DNA of 64,000 nt, taken from positions 186,001 to 250,000 of the forward strand of contig NZ_BAABWS010000002.1 of assembly GCF_040371945.1 (NCBI RefSeq), in the 5' to 3' direction. This DNA is from Litorivita sp040371945. GTDB taxonomy: Bacteria; Pseudomonadota; Alphaproteobacteria; Rhodobacterales; Rhodobacteraceae. This document shows, one piece after another, positions 41,547 to 49,673 of the stretch (position 1 is its first letter; each line of letters starts with the position of its first letter). The notes beneath the pieces are model-generated. The model searched no databases, was not told the DNA's origin, and saw nothing but the letters and a program-made list of their open reading frames with translations. The translations under genes were made by a program, and so were the position numbers.

Positions 41547-41926
41547 AACGGCCCCAATAGAACGGGCGAGGGCGCCTCGATCACTCGAAGCGCCCTGTGC
41601 CTGTATGTCCCGCCGTATCCGGTCTCGCGATATTGCGCGTGTAATCGGTTGATCCGATTTTTCATCTTCTGCGTGCAGTGAATCACACCTGCGATTCGGC
41701 ACCAAGCAAAAAATGCCCCTTCGCCAAAGTTTTTCTGCATTTTGATGAAATATTCAGGCCGTCCACAAGTTATTGCGGTTATCCCCAATTTATTGCTTTA
41801 CAGGTTCTTCCCGACACACCACCATATCTAGTAAGGGCGAGGGCAATCAGCCCCGCTCTATAGAGCAGGCACCTAGCGCTTGGGGCGCTGCCAAGCCCCG
41901 ACGCTACACAAAAAAGAGGTGGCGCA
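41547..41926. other. Gap between DUF1801 gene and ybjN
   Basis: 380 bases. A hairpin at 41570-41595 (GGGCGC and TCGA arms, one mismatch) may end the DUF1801 transcript. The middle (41690-41830) is unusually AT-rich for this chromosome and probably holds the promoter of the next operon, but I could not place a convincing -35/-10 pair. No RNA gene is recognised. Confidence 0.5.
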
Positions 41927-42427
41927 ATGGCACTGTCCGAAGACTTCATGCAAGAAGACATTCACCCTATCGATATCGTCGAAAATCTCGCGGCGCATCA
42001 CGAGTGGGATTTTGACCGTATCGCCGATGACCAGATCGCAATGGCCGTCGAGGGGCAATGGCGCACCTATTCGATCACGCTGGCGTGGTCGGATTTTGAC
42101 GAGACGCTGCGCATGGTGTGCACCTTCGAGATGGAGCCGCCGGAGGAGCGTCTTGGCGCGCTTTACGAAATGCTCAACGGCGTGAATGATCAATGCTGGG
42201 CGGGGGCCTTTACCTATTGGGCCGAGCAAAAGCTCATGGTCTATCGCTACGGGCTTGTGCTGGCGGGCGGCGGCGTGGCCAGCGCCGAGCAGATCGACAC
42301 GATGATCAATGCCGCTGTGCTGAGCGCCGAGCGCTATTATCCCGCCTTCCAATTGGCGGTCTGGGGCAACCGCAGCCCCCGAGAGGCGCTCCAGATCGCC
42401 ATTGCAGAGGCCTACGGGCGCGCCTAA
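41927..42427 (+). CDS. YbjN domain protein
   Basis: A 166-residue cytosolic protein of the YbjN/type III-chaperone-like fold. It shows the family order of strands and helices: HPIDIVENLAAHHEWDFDR, then QWRTYSITLAWSDFDETLRMVC, and LGALYEMLNGVNDQCWAGAF. In Escherichia coli YbjN affects motility and stress responses; in alphaproteobacteria no task is proven. GAGGTGG precedes the ATG. It leads the plus-strand group ybjN-proC-csaA-hydroxyacid dehydrogenase. Confidence 0.85.
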   Translation: MALSEDFMQEDIHPIDIVENLAAHHEWDFDRIADDQIAMAVEGQWRTYSITLAWSDFDETLRMVCTFEMEPPEERLGALYEMLNGVNDQCWAGAFTYWAEQKLMVYRYGLVLAGGGVASAEQIDTMINAAVLSAERYYPAFQLAVWGNRSPREALQIAIAEAYGRA

Positions 42428-42466
42428 TACTTTCCCCCTGACGGATTGAAACGGCGGGGGATGACC

Positions 42467-43282
42467 ATGAATTTCGACGAGATTGCCGCACGCGGGCTGG
42501 TGCTTTTGGGCTGCGGTAAAATGGGCTCGGCCATGCTGGCCGGATGGCTGGACGGCGGATTGCCGCCCGCTGCGGTCACGGTTTTGGATCCGCATCCCTC
42601 AGCGTGGTTGCAAAAGACCGGCGTTGCGATCAACGCCGATTTGCCGCCCGATCCGGCGATCGTGCTGATTGCGGTCAAACCGCAGATGATGGGCGAGGCT
42701 TTGCCCGCGCTCAAGGCGCTGGGCAACGCTGGCACCTTGTTCGTGTCGGTCGCCGCAGGCACGCCCATCGCGGGTTTCGAGGAGGCGCTGGGCGCGCAAA
42801 GCCCGATCATCCGCGCCATGCCCAACACCCCCGCCGCCATCGCCCGCGGCATCACCGCGATCATCGGCAATGCCCATGCGTGCGCGTCCCATATGGAGAT
42901 GGCCGAAGGATTGCTCAGTGCCGTGGGGCAGGTGGTGCGCCTTGAGACTGAAGACCAGATGGACGCCGTGACCGCCGTCTCCGGCTCTGGCCCCGCCTAT
43001 GTTTTCCACCTGATTGAAACGCTGGCCGCGGCGGGAGAGGCCGAAGGATTGCCGCCCGAACTGGCGCTGCATCTGGCGCGGGCCACGGTCGCGGGTGCGG
43101 GCGATCTGGCGGAAAAATCCGACGACAGCCCCGCGCAATTGCGCATCAATGTGACCTCGCCAAACGGCACGACACAGGCCGCTCTGGAGGTGCTCATGGA
43201 CGAGGCGCAGGGCTTTGCGCCGCTGCTCAAACGCGCGGTCAAAGCGGCGGCAGAGCGGTCAAAGGAGCTGTCCAATGGCTGA
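42467..43282 (+). CDS. proC: Pyrroline-5-carboxylate reductase
   Basis: A 271-residue NAD(P)H enzyme, the last step of proline synthesis. The dinucleotide site is LVLLGCGKMGSAMLAGWL near the start. IRAMPNTPAAIARG and the C-terminal AVSGSGPAYVFHLIETLAAAGE, then RINVTSPNGTTQAALEVL, are definitive. I chose the ATG at 42467 because GGGG lies 6 bases before it; ATG 42461 is two codons earlier. Its stop overlaps the csaA start by 8 bases. Confidence 0.96.
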   Translation: MNFDEIAARGLVLLGCGKMGSAMLAGWLDGGLPPAAVTVLDPHPSAWLQKTGVAINADLPPDPAIVLIAVKPQMMGEALPALKALGNAGTLFVSVAAGTPIAGFEEALGAQSPIIRAMPNTPAAIARGITAIIGNAHACASHMEMAEGLLSAVGQVVRLETEDQMDAVTAVSGSGPAYVFHLIETLAAAGEAEGLPPELALHLARATVAGAGDLAEKSDDSPAQLRINVTSPNGTTQAALEVLMDEAQGFAPLLKRAVKAAAERSKELSNG

Positions 43283-43613
43283 GGCGACATTCGACGATTT
43301 TCTCAAACTCGACATTCGCGCGGGCCGTGTGATCCGCGCCGAAGCCTTCCCCGAGGCACGCAAACCGGCGATCAAACTATGGGTGGATTTCGGCGAAGAG
43401 ATCGGCGAGCGCAAAACCTCGGCGCAGATCACCGCGCATTATGATCCCGAGGTTTTGGTCGGCAAAACCGTGATGGGCGTGGTGAATTTCCCGCCCCGCC
43501 AGATCGGTAAATTCATGTCCGAGGTCTTGGTGCTCGGGGTGCCCGACGCGGCGGGCGAGGTGGTGCTGATCTCCCCCGATCAAGAGGTGCCTTTGGGGGG
43601 CAGGTTGTTCTAA
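43275..43613 (+). CDS. tRNA-binding protein, CsaA-like OB fold
   Basis: A 112-residue protein made of one tRNA-binding OB-fold domain, as in CsaA and the C-terminus of MetRS. FLKLDIRAGRVIRAEAFPEAR, then KLWVDFGE and KFMSEVLVLGV are typical. CsaA has chaperone-like and export-related activity in Bacillus. AAAGGAG lies upstream of the ATG at 43275, inside the end of proC, and its stop overlaps the next ATG (TAATG). This tight linkage with proC is noted in related genomes. Confidence 0.88.
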   Translation: MAEATFDDFLKLDIRAGRVIRAEAFPEARKPAIKLWVDFGEEIGERKTSAQITAHYDPEVLVGKTVMGVVNFPPRQIGKFMSEVLVLGVPDAAGEVVLISPDQEVPLGGRLF

Positions 43614-44581
43614 TGGCTGCGAAAATCCTGATCACGCGGATATTGCCGGATGCGGTGATGCAGGCCGCCGAGGGCGATTTTGACATCACCGCACGGGGCG
43701 AGACGACACCGCTTTCGCGCGCCGAGATGGTGCAGGCATTGACGCAATATGACGCCATCCTCGCCACGCTTGGCGACGGGTTTTCGGCGGATGTCTTCGC
43801 CGAGGCCGCAAAGGGCGGTATCCGCTGCAAACTCATCGCCAATTTCGGCGTTGGATATAATCACATCGACGTAGAAGCAGCGAAATCCCACGCCATCACC
43901 GTCTCCAACACGCCCGGCGCGGTGACGGATGCGACCGCCGACACGGCGATGACGTTGATTTTGATGAGCGCGCGCCGCGCAGGTGCCGGCGAACGCATGG
44001 TGCGCGCGGGCAAATGGCAAGGCTGGCATCCGGTGCAGATGCTTGGCCTGCATGTCACGGGCAAAACCGTCGGCATCGTCGGTATGGGCCGCATCGGGCA
44101 GGCCATCGCGCGGCGGTGTCATTTCGGGTTCAAGATGCAGGTGCGCTATTTCAACCGCTCGGCCAAAGCCGTGGACTTTCCTGCCGTGCAGGTGGACAGC
44201 CTCGAGGCCTTGGCCGCGCAGGTCGATATTTTGGTGATCGCCACACCAGGCGGAGAGCAAACGCGCCATTTGATCGATGCGCATATATTGGCCGCAATGC
44301 CGCCCCATGCGCATTTGATCAATATCGCGCGCGGCGAAGTGGTGGAGCAGGCCGCATTGATCACCGCCTTGCAAAGCGGTGCGATTGGCGGGGCGGGATT
44401 GGACGTTTACGAATTTGAACCCGATGTGCCGGACGCCTTGCGGCATCTCGACAATGTGACGCTTCTGCCGCATCTGGGCACCGCGACCTTGGAGGTGCGC
44501 GAAGCCATGGGAATGATGGCTTTGGACAATCTGAGGGCGTTTTTCGATGGAAAAGCTGCGCCAAACAGCGTGAATACCTAA
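43613..44581 (+). CDS. D-2-hydroxyacid dehydrogenase (glyoxylate/hydroxypyruvate reductase type)
   Basis: A 322-residue NAD(P)-dependent dehydrogenase of the D-isomer family. The coenzyme site is VGIVGMGRIGQAIARR; the catalytic arginine is in NIARGEVV, the glutamate in YEFEPDV and the histidine in LLPHLGT. The closest types are GhrB and glycerate dehydrogenase, reducing glyoxylate or hydroxypyruvate, which would suit an organism with ethylmalonyl-CoA pathway glyoxylate. It is coupled to csaA by a one-base overlap. Confidence 0.9.
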   Translation: MAAKILITRILPDAVMQAAEGDFDITARGETTPLSRAEMVQALTQYDAILATLGDGFSADVFAEAAKGGIRCKLIANFGVGYNHIDVEAAKSHAITVSNTPGAVTDATADTAMTLILMSARRAGAGERMVRAGKWQGWHPVQMLGLHVTGKTVGIVGMGRIGQAIARRCHFGFKMQVRYFNRSAKAVDFPAVQVDSLEALAAQVDILVIATPGGEQTRHLIDAHILAAMPPHAHLINIARGEVVEQAALITALQSGAIGGAGLDVYEFEPDVPDALRHLDNVTLLPHLGTATLEVREAMGMMALDNLRAFFDGKAAPNSVNT

Positions 44582-44603
44582 AGCTCTCAGGCGGGCGCCG
44601 CGC

Positions 44604-45206
44604 CTATCCGCAGGCCCCGCCGCTGATCGTATCGCCGGTGGCTTCGCGCCAATGGCGCCGGCACAAGGAGACGTAGCGCTCGTTGCCGCCGACCTCGACC
44701 TGCGCGCCGGAGGTGAACGCCTTGCCGCTTGCATCAAGACGCACCACCATCGTGGCCTTCTTGCCGCAATGGCAAATCGTGCGCACTTCGCGCATCGCGT
44801 CCGCCAAGGCCAAAAGCGCCGCCGATCCAGGGAACAGCGCGCCCATGAAATCCACCCGCAGCCCGTAGCACATCACCGGAACGCCCAGATCATCGACCGC
44901 GCGGGCCAATTGCCACACCTGCGCCGTGCTCAGAAACTGCGCCTCGTCGATAAAGACGCAATGCACCTTGCCCTGTGCCAGCCGCGCTTCGATCTTGGCG
45001 TATAGGTCATCGCCTTCGGCAAATGTATCGGCCTCTTGGCCGATCCCGATGCGCGAGGCAATGCGCCCTTCGCCCGCGCGACGGTCCAGTTGCGCGGTGA
45101 TCAAATAGGGGGTCATGCCGCGTTCGACATAGTTATGCGCCGCCTGTAGCAGCACCGTCGATTTGCCGGCATTCATCGTCGAGTAGTTGAAATAGAGCTT
45201 GGCCAT
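44604..45206 (-). CDS. tdk: Thymidine kinase
   Basis: A 200-residue type II thymidine kinase for deoxynucleoside salvage. The P-loop MNAGKST is at 11-17, followed by CVFIDEAQFLS and the lasso-zinc cysteines (TICHCGKKA and SLCRRHW). VEVGGNERYVSLC binds thymine. The ATG at 45206 is the family start; the frame is open upstream without support. It converges on the dehydrogenase gene with a 22-base gap. Confidence 0.95.
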   Translation of the reverse strand: MAKLYFNYSTMNAGKSTVLLQAAHNYVERGMTPYLITAQLDRRAGEGRIASRIGIGQEADTFAEGDDLYAKIEARLAQGKVHCVFIDEAQFLSTAQVWQLARAVDDLGVPVMCYGLRVDFMGALFPGSAALLALADAMREVRTICHCGKKATMVVRLDASGKAFTSGAQVEVGGNERYVSLCRRHWREATGDTISGGACG

Positions 45207-45362
45207 AGCGCGGTTTTCGCCCGTCTTCGTCAGCGTTGCAAGAGGACATTGCAGCAGCAAAACGCGCGCGTTCACACATTGTGATGACAAATGGCTCGGC
45301 AGCGCTTAAAAGGGTATCGGGATGAGAAGCGGCCTGATTTTAAAGGCTAAAAAGGGCAAAAG

Positions 45363-45821
45363 ATGAACGGTATTGGGTCTTACTTGAAAAAACACACCGA
45401 GGCTTTGGTCAAGGATGTCGGTATCGAAGCGGCCTGCGCGCTGACCGGAAAATCCAAGGCGACCCTCGGGCGCTACTATTCTGACAGCCCCGAACATGCG
45501 GACCGATTTATGCCGGTCGACAGTGTCGCCGCGCTTGAGGCCAAATCGAGCTATCCCCATGTGACCAGCGCCTTGGCGGAACTGGGCGGAGCGAGCCTGT
45601 CCTATGACGAGAGCCGGCGCAACAGCGAGGACCGAGGCGGGGTAAATGCCGATGTCATCGCGCTCAGCCACAGGTTTGCGATGCTGATGGGCGAATACCA
45701 GCAATCGATTCAGGACGGGATCATCACCGTCAACGAGGCCAAGCGCCTGCTCAAGGAAACGGTGGCGCTGCAAACGGTTTTGATCGAGATGAAGCTGCAT
45801 CTCGAAGAAGAAAGCACCTGA
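45363..45821 (+). CDS. Hypothetical protein with a helix-turn-helix-like start
   Basis: A 152-residue soluble protein I do not recognise. Residues 20-45 (IEAACALTGKSKATLGRYYSD) look like a helix-turn-helix, similar to phage CII-type or small regulator openings. The C-terminal half (about 98-150) is a long helix, probably a coiled coil used for dimerisation. There is no signal peptide or cysteine cluster. It sits between tdk and carB, convergent with carB, and its codon use matches its neighbours. Confidence 0.7.
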   Translation: MNGIGSYLKKHTEALVKDVGIEAACALTGKSKATLGRYYSDSPEHADRFMPVDSVAALEAKSSYPHVTSALAELGGASLSYDESRRNSEDRGGVNADVIALSHRFAMLMGEYQQSIQDGIITVNEAKRLLKETVALQTVLIEMKLHLEEEST

Positions 45822-45859
45822 CCCGCGCGAGCGGAGCGTCCTGCGACAGGCGAAAAGAG

Positions 45860-45889
45860 AAACCCGCGCCGGTCGCCCCGCGCGGGTTT
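45860..45889. terminator. Bidirectional terminator between the hypothetical gene and carB
   Basis: A perfect 10-bp stem, AAACCCGCGC with GCGCGGGTTT, a 10-base loop, then TTTG on the plus strand. It lies between convergent genes. Confidence 0.88.
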
Positions 45890-45917
45890 TTGTATTCTTG
45901 ATATGGGCCTATGCGCC

Positions 45918-48900
45918 TTACATCTCTTGCAAGCTGGTGACCTCCAGCGCGCCTTCGCCGCGCGCCTGAATGGCTTGCACAGCGGCCTGTGCCCCTGCCG
46001 CGGTGGTGAAATAGGCGATCTTGTCATAGAGCGCGACCGAACGGATTTCGCGGCTGTCCTCGACCGATTGCGCGCCCTCGGTGGTGTTGAGCACCAATGA
46101 GATTTCCTCGTTCTTGAGCAGGTCCACGATGTTCGGGCGGCCTTCATAGACCTTGTTAACCACGGTGCAATCGACGCCGTTTTCCTTGATCCATGCCGCC
46201 GTGCCGCGGGTAGCGACGATGGTAAAGCCCATATCGGTCAACCCTTTGGCCGCATCCAGCATCAGCGCGGTTTTATCGGCATCCTTGATCGACACAAACA
46301 CCTTGCCGCTTGTCGGCAAATCGGTGCCTGCGCCCATCTGCGCCTTGAGGAAGGCGCGGGCAAAGGTTTTGTCCGATCCCATGACCTCGCCGGTCGAGCG
46401 CATTTCCGGCCCCAAGATCGTATCCACACCCGGGAAACGGGCAAAGGGCAAAACCGCCTCTTTGACCGCAAAGGTTTTGATCTGCGGATCGACCAGATCG
46501 AAGCTGTTCAATTTCTCGCCCGCCATGATCCGCGCGGCAATCGAGGCAATGGGCGAGGCCACGGCTTTGGCCACAAAGGGCACGGTGCGCGAGGCGCGCG
46601 GGTTGACCTCGATGAGGTAGATATCATCGCCCTTGATGGCGAATTGAATGTTCATCAACCCGACCACATTGAGCGCCAAGGCCAAGGCATGGGTCTGCTC
46701 TTTGAGCCGGTCGATCATCTCTTGGCTCAACGAATAGGGCGGAAGCGAGCAGGCGCTGTCGCCCGAGTGCACACCGGCCTCTTCGATATGCTGCATGATG
46801 CCGCTGACATGCACATCGGTGCCGTCGCAAAGCGCATCCACGTCGATCTCGATCGCGCCTGCGAGGTAGCTGTCGAGCAAAACGGGGCTGTCGCCCGAGA
46901 CGACCACCGCCTCGGAGATATAGCGCTCGAGCTGCGGCGTGTCGCGAACGATCTCCATCGCGCGCCCGCCCAAAACATAAGAGGGCCGGATGACCAGCGG
47001 ATAGCCGATTTCATCCGCAATCGCCATGGCTTCGGCGTCCGAATGGGCGATGCCGTTCTTGGGTTGCTTGAGGCCCAGCTTGTTCACAAGCTCTTGGAAA
47101 CGCTCGCGATCTTCGGCCAGATCAATCGCGTCGGGTGAGGTGCCAAGGATCGGGATGCCTTCGTCTTGCAAGGCATTCGCCAGTTTCAGCGGCGTTTGCC
47201 CGCCGAACTGCACGATCACCCCGTGCAAGGTGCCGTTCTCTTGCTCGACCCGCAAGATTTCCATCACATGTTCAAAGGTCAGCGGCTCGAAATACAGCCG
47301 GTCCGAGGTGTCGTAATCGGTCGAAACCGTCTCGGGGTTACAGTTGATCATGATCGTCTCATAGCCCTGCTCGGTGAGCGCATAGCACGCATGGCAGCAG
47401 CAATAATCAAACTCGATCCCTTGGCCGATCCGGTTCGGACCGCCGCCCAGAATGACGACCTTTTTGCGGTCCGTCGGGCGGCTTTCGCATTCCACATCGC
47501 CCATCGCGGGGGCCTCGTAGGTGGAATACATATAGGGGGTTTGCGCCTCGAATTCGGCGGCGCAGGTGTCGATGCGTTTGAACACGGCATTGACGCCCAG
47601 ATTGCGCCGCGCGCGGCGGATGTTGTCTTCGGTGCGGCCGGTCAAATGGGCGAGGCGGGCATCCGTAAAGCCCATCATCTTGAGCTTGCGCAGCCCCGCT
47701 TCGGTCACCGGCAACCCATCGCTGCGGATTTGCTCTTCGGCCTCGACGATCTCGCGGATGCGGGCCAAGAACCACGGGTCAAACATCGTGACGCCGTGGA
47801 TTTCATAGTCGCTTAGCCCGTGGCGCATGGCTTGGGCAATGGTGCGCATCCGGTCGGGGGTTTGTTGGCTGATCGCGCGGATCACGGCAGATTTATCGGG
47901 CGCGCCCTCGATCACCACCTCGTCAAATCCGGTCAGGCCGGATTCCATCGAGGCCAGCGCCTTTTGCAAACTCTCGTGGATCGTGCGGCCAATCGCCATG
48001 GCTTCGCCGACGGATTTCATCGCCGTGGTCAGGTAAGGTTTGGAACCCGGAAATTTTTCAAAGGCGAATTTCGGGATTTTCGTGACGACATAATCGATTG
48101 TCGGCTCGAAAGATGCGGGCGTGACCTTGGTGATATCATTGTCCAGCTCGTCGAGCGTATAGCCCACGGCCAGTTTTGCCGCGATTTTCGCAATCGGGAA
48201 GCCCGTGGCTTTGGACGCCAGAGCCGAGGAGCGCGACACCCGCGGGTTCATTTCGATCACGACCATGCGGCCATCGGCAGGGTTCACCGCCCATTGCACG
48301 TTCGATCCGCCCGTCTCCACGCCGATCTCGCGCAGGACCGCAATCGAATGGTTGCGCATGATCTGGTATTCTTTGTCGGTCAGCGTCAGGGCAGGGGCCA
48401 CCGTAATGCTGTCGCCCGTATGCACGCCCATCGGGTCGATATTTTCGATCGAGCACACGATGATGGCGTTGTCGGCCTTATCGCGCACCACCTCCATCTC
48501 GAACTCTTTCCAGCCCAAAAGGCTCTCGTCGACGAGGATCTGGTTCACCGGCGAGGCATCCATACCGGTGCGGCAGAAATGTTCGTAATCCTCGCGGTTG
48601 TAGGCCACGCCGCCGCCGGTGCCGCCCATGGTAAAGGCAGGCCGGATGATGGCGGGCAAGCCGATCTCGTCCAAGGCTTCCAAGGCAATGCGCACCCCTT
48701 CCTTGAGGTCCGCATGCCCGTTGGGCAATTTCGGTGCAGTCACGATGGTCGCCTTGGGATTCTCGATGCCCAAACGGTCCATGGCTTCGCGAAACAGTTT
48801 GCGGTCCTCGGCCATCTCGATCGCATCGCGCGTCGCGCCGATCATCTCGACGCCGAATTTTTCCAAAACGCCCATCTCTTCAAGCGCCAGCGAGGTGTTC

Positions 48901-49187
48901 AAACCGGTCTGCCCGCCCATGGTCGGCAGCAAGGCATCAGGGCGCTCTTTCTCGATGATCTTGGCGACAATCTCTGGTGTGATCGGCTCGATATAAGTCG
49001 CATCGGCCATCTCCGGATCGGTCATGATCGTCGCGGGGTTGGAGTTGACCAAAATCACCCGATAGCCTTCTTCGCGCAGCGCTTTACAGGCTTGCGCGCC
49101 CGAATAGTCAAACTCGCAGGCCTGCCCAATCACAATCGGCCCCGCCCCAATAATCATGATCGAGGAGATATCGGTTCTTTTGGGCAT
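45918..49187 (-). CDS. carB: Carbamoyl-phosphate synthase large subunit
   Basis: A 1089-residue subunit that makes carbamoyl phosphate from bicarbonate, ATP and ammonia delivered by CarA, for arginine and pyrimidines. Two homologous ATP-grasp halves are seen: the first with IMIIGAGPIVIGQACEFDYSG and FTMGGTGGGVAYN, the second with VVILGGGPNRIGQGIEFDY and SYVLGGRAMEIV. A C-terminal MGS-like allosteric domain covers about 940-1080. The start at 49187 has AGAGGT upstream. carA is not adjacent, which is usual in this group. Confidence 0.97.
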   Translation of the reverse strand: MPKRTDISSIMIIGAGPIVIGQACEFDYSGAQACKALREEGYRVILVNSNPATIMTDPEMADATYIEPITPEIVAKIIEKERPDALLPTMGGQTGLNTSLALEEMGVLEKFGVEMIGATRDAIEMAEDRKLFREAMDRLGIENPKATIVTAPKLPNGHADLKEGVRIALEALDEIGLPAIIRPAFTMGGTGGGVAYNREDYEHFCRTGMDASPVNQILVDESLLGWKEFEMEVVRDKADNAIIVCSIENIDPMGVHTGDSITVAPALTLTDKEYQIMRNHSIAVLREIGVETGGSNVQWAVNPADGRMVVIEMNPRVSRSSALASKATGFPIAKIAAKLAVGYTLDELDNDITKVTPASFEPTIDYVVTKIPKFAFEKFPGSKPYLTTAMKSVGEAMAIGRTIHESLQKALASMESGLTGFDEVVIEGAPDKSAVIRAISQQTPDRMRTIAQAMRHGLSDYEIHGVTMFDPWFLARIREIVEAEEQIRSDGLPVTEAGLRKLKMMGFTDARLAHLTGRTEDNIRRARRNLGVNAVFKRIDTCAAEFEAQTPYMYSTYEAPAMGDVECESRPTDRKKVVILGGGPNRIGQGIEFDYCCCHACYALTEQGYETIMINCNPETVSTDYDTSDRLYFEPLTFEHVMEILRVEQENGTLHGVIVQFGGQTPLKLANALQDEGIPILGTSPDAIDLAEDRERFQELVNKLGLKQPKNGIAHSDAEAMAIADEIGYPLVIRPSYVLGGRAMEIVRDTPQLERYISEAVVVSGDSPVLLDSYLAGAIEIDVDALCDGTDVHVSGIMQHIEEAGVHSGDSACSLPPYSLSQEMIDRLKEQTHALALALNVVGLMNIQFAIKGDDIYLIEVNPRASRTVPFVAKAVASPIASIAARIMAGEKLNSFDLVDPQIKTFAVKEAVLPFARFPGVDTILGPEMRSTGEVMGSDKTFARAFLKAQMGAGTDLPTSGKVFVSIKDADKTALMLDAAKGLTDMGFTIVATRGTAAWIKENGVDCTVVNKVYEGRPNIVDLLKNEEISLVLNTTEGAQSVEDSREIRSVALYDKIAYFTTAAGAQAAVQAIQARGEGALEVTSLQEM

Positions 49188-49317
49188 GGCAGACCTCTAA
49201 TTGTGCAAGTGTTTCGGTGCAGCAAATCTCGCGGCTCAGAGTCGCCCCTGCCCGCAAATTGTCGTGGGTTATAGACATGGCGCGCTTGGGCGCAAGCCCC
49301 AACGAGGGGTTTTGCGC

Positions 49318-49421
49318 GCTTTGCAGGTTCGTCAAATATCCCCGCCGGAGGCATGAAGTTGATCGCGCTGCGCTTTCGGACCTAATGCCTCCGGCGGGGA
49401 TATTTATGGAACCTGCAAAGC
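49318..49421. repeat. Inverted repeat with 37-base arms (copies B and C of the interspersed repeat)
   Basis: Arm 49318-49354 and arm 49385-49421 are reverse complements apart from the 3 bases that follow GGTTC. They share GCTTTGCAGGTTC and the AAATATCCCCGCCGGAGG block. A 30-base spacer separates them, so a long hairpin can form. A degenerate single copy lies at 12799-12833. Confidence 0.9.
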
Positions 49422-49580
49422 CGTTTACGTTTTCGTAACCATGATTGGCACAGGCTTGAGATGCGGTACAGGCGGGGACGCCGATGACCGCGAACCAGCA
49501 AGCGCCCCGTTGCCGTCCATTCGCGGCCGCAGCGGGGCGTGTCTTTTCTTGACATTGGGCCTTCCTTCGCGGGGTTTGGG

Positions 49581-49609
49581 TTGACTTTTTGCCTCTGCAC
49601 ATGTGTATC
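49581..49609 (+). promoter_or_regulatory. Possible aspS promoter
   Basis: TTGACT (49581-49586), then 17 bases, then TGTATC (49604-49609), which would start transcription about 58 bases before the aspS ATG. A second TTGACA at 49549 has no matching -10. Confidence 0.35.
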
Positions 49610-49673
49610 GGCGCAAACGGGCGCGCGCGGCGATGCGCCAGCGCCCAGCAGCCAGATCCGAAGGAACGCCAAA

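Larger units (their letters stand above)
49188..49673. other. Gap between divergent carB and aspS
   Basis: 486 bases. It holds the 37-base inverted repeat (49318-49421), a GC-rich hairpin around 49502-49539, and a possible aspS promoter. Nothing here looks coding. Confidence 0.6.

Noticed and set aside
41547..41926. tRNA or other structured RNA in the AT-rich gap
   Set aside because: No T-loop sequence or cloverleaf-like pairing could be found; only one short hairpin.
42467..43613. Frameshift between proC and csaA
   Set aside because: The 8-base overlap is a true overlap: csaA has its own ribosome-binding site and both proteins have full family length.
47820..49274. 484-codon plus-strand frame opposite carB
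   Set aside because: Low-complexity H/R/D-rich product typical of an antisense frame of a GC-rich gene.
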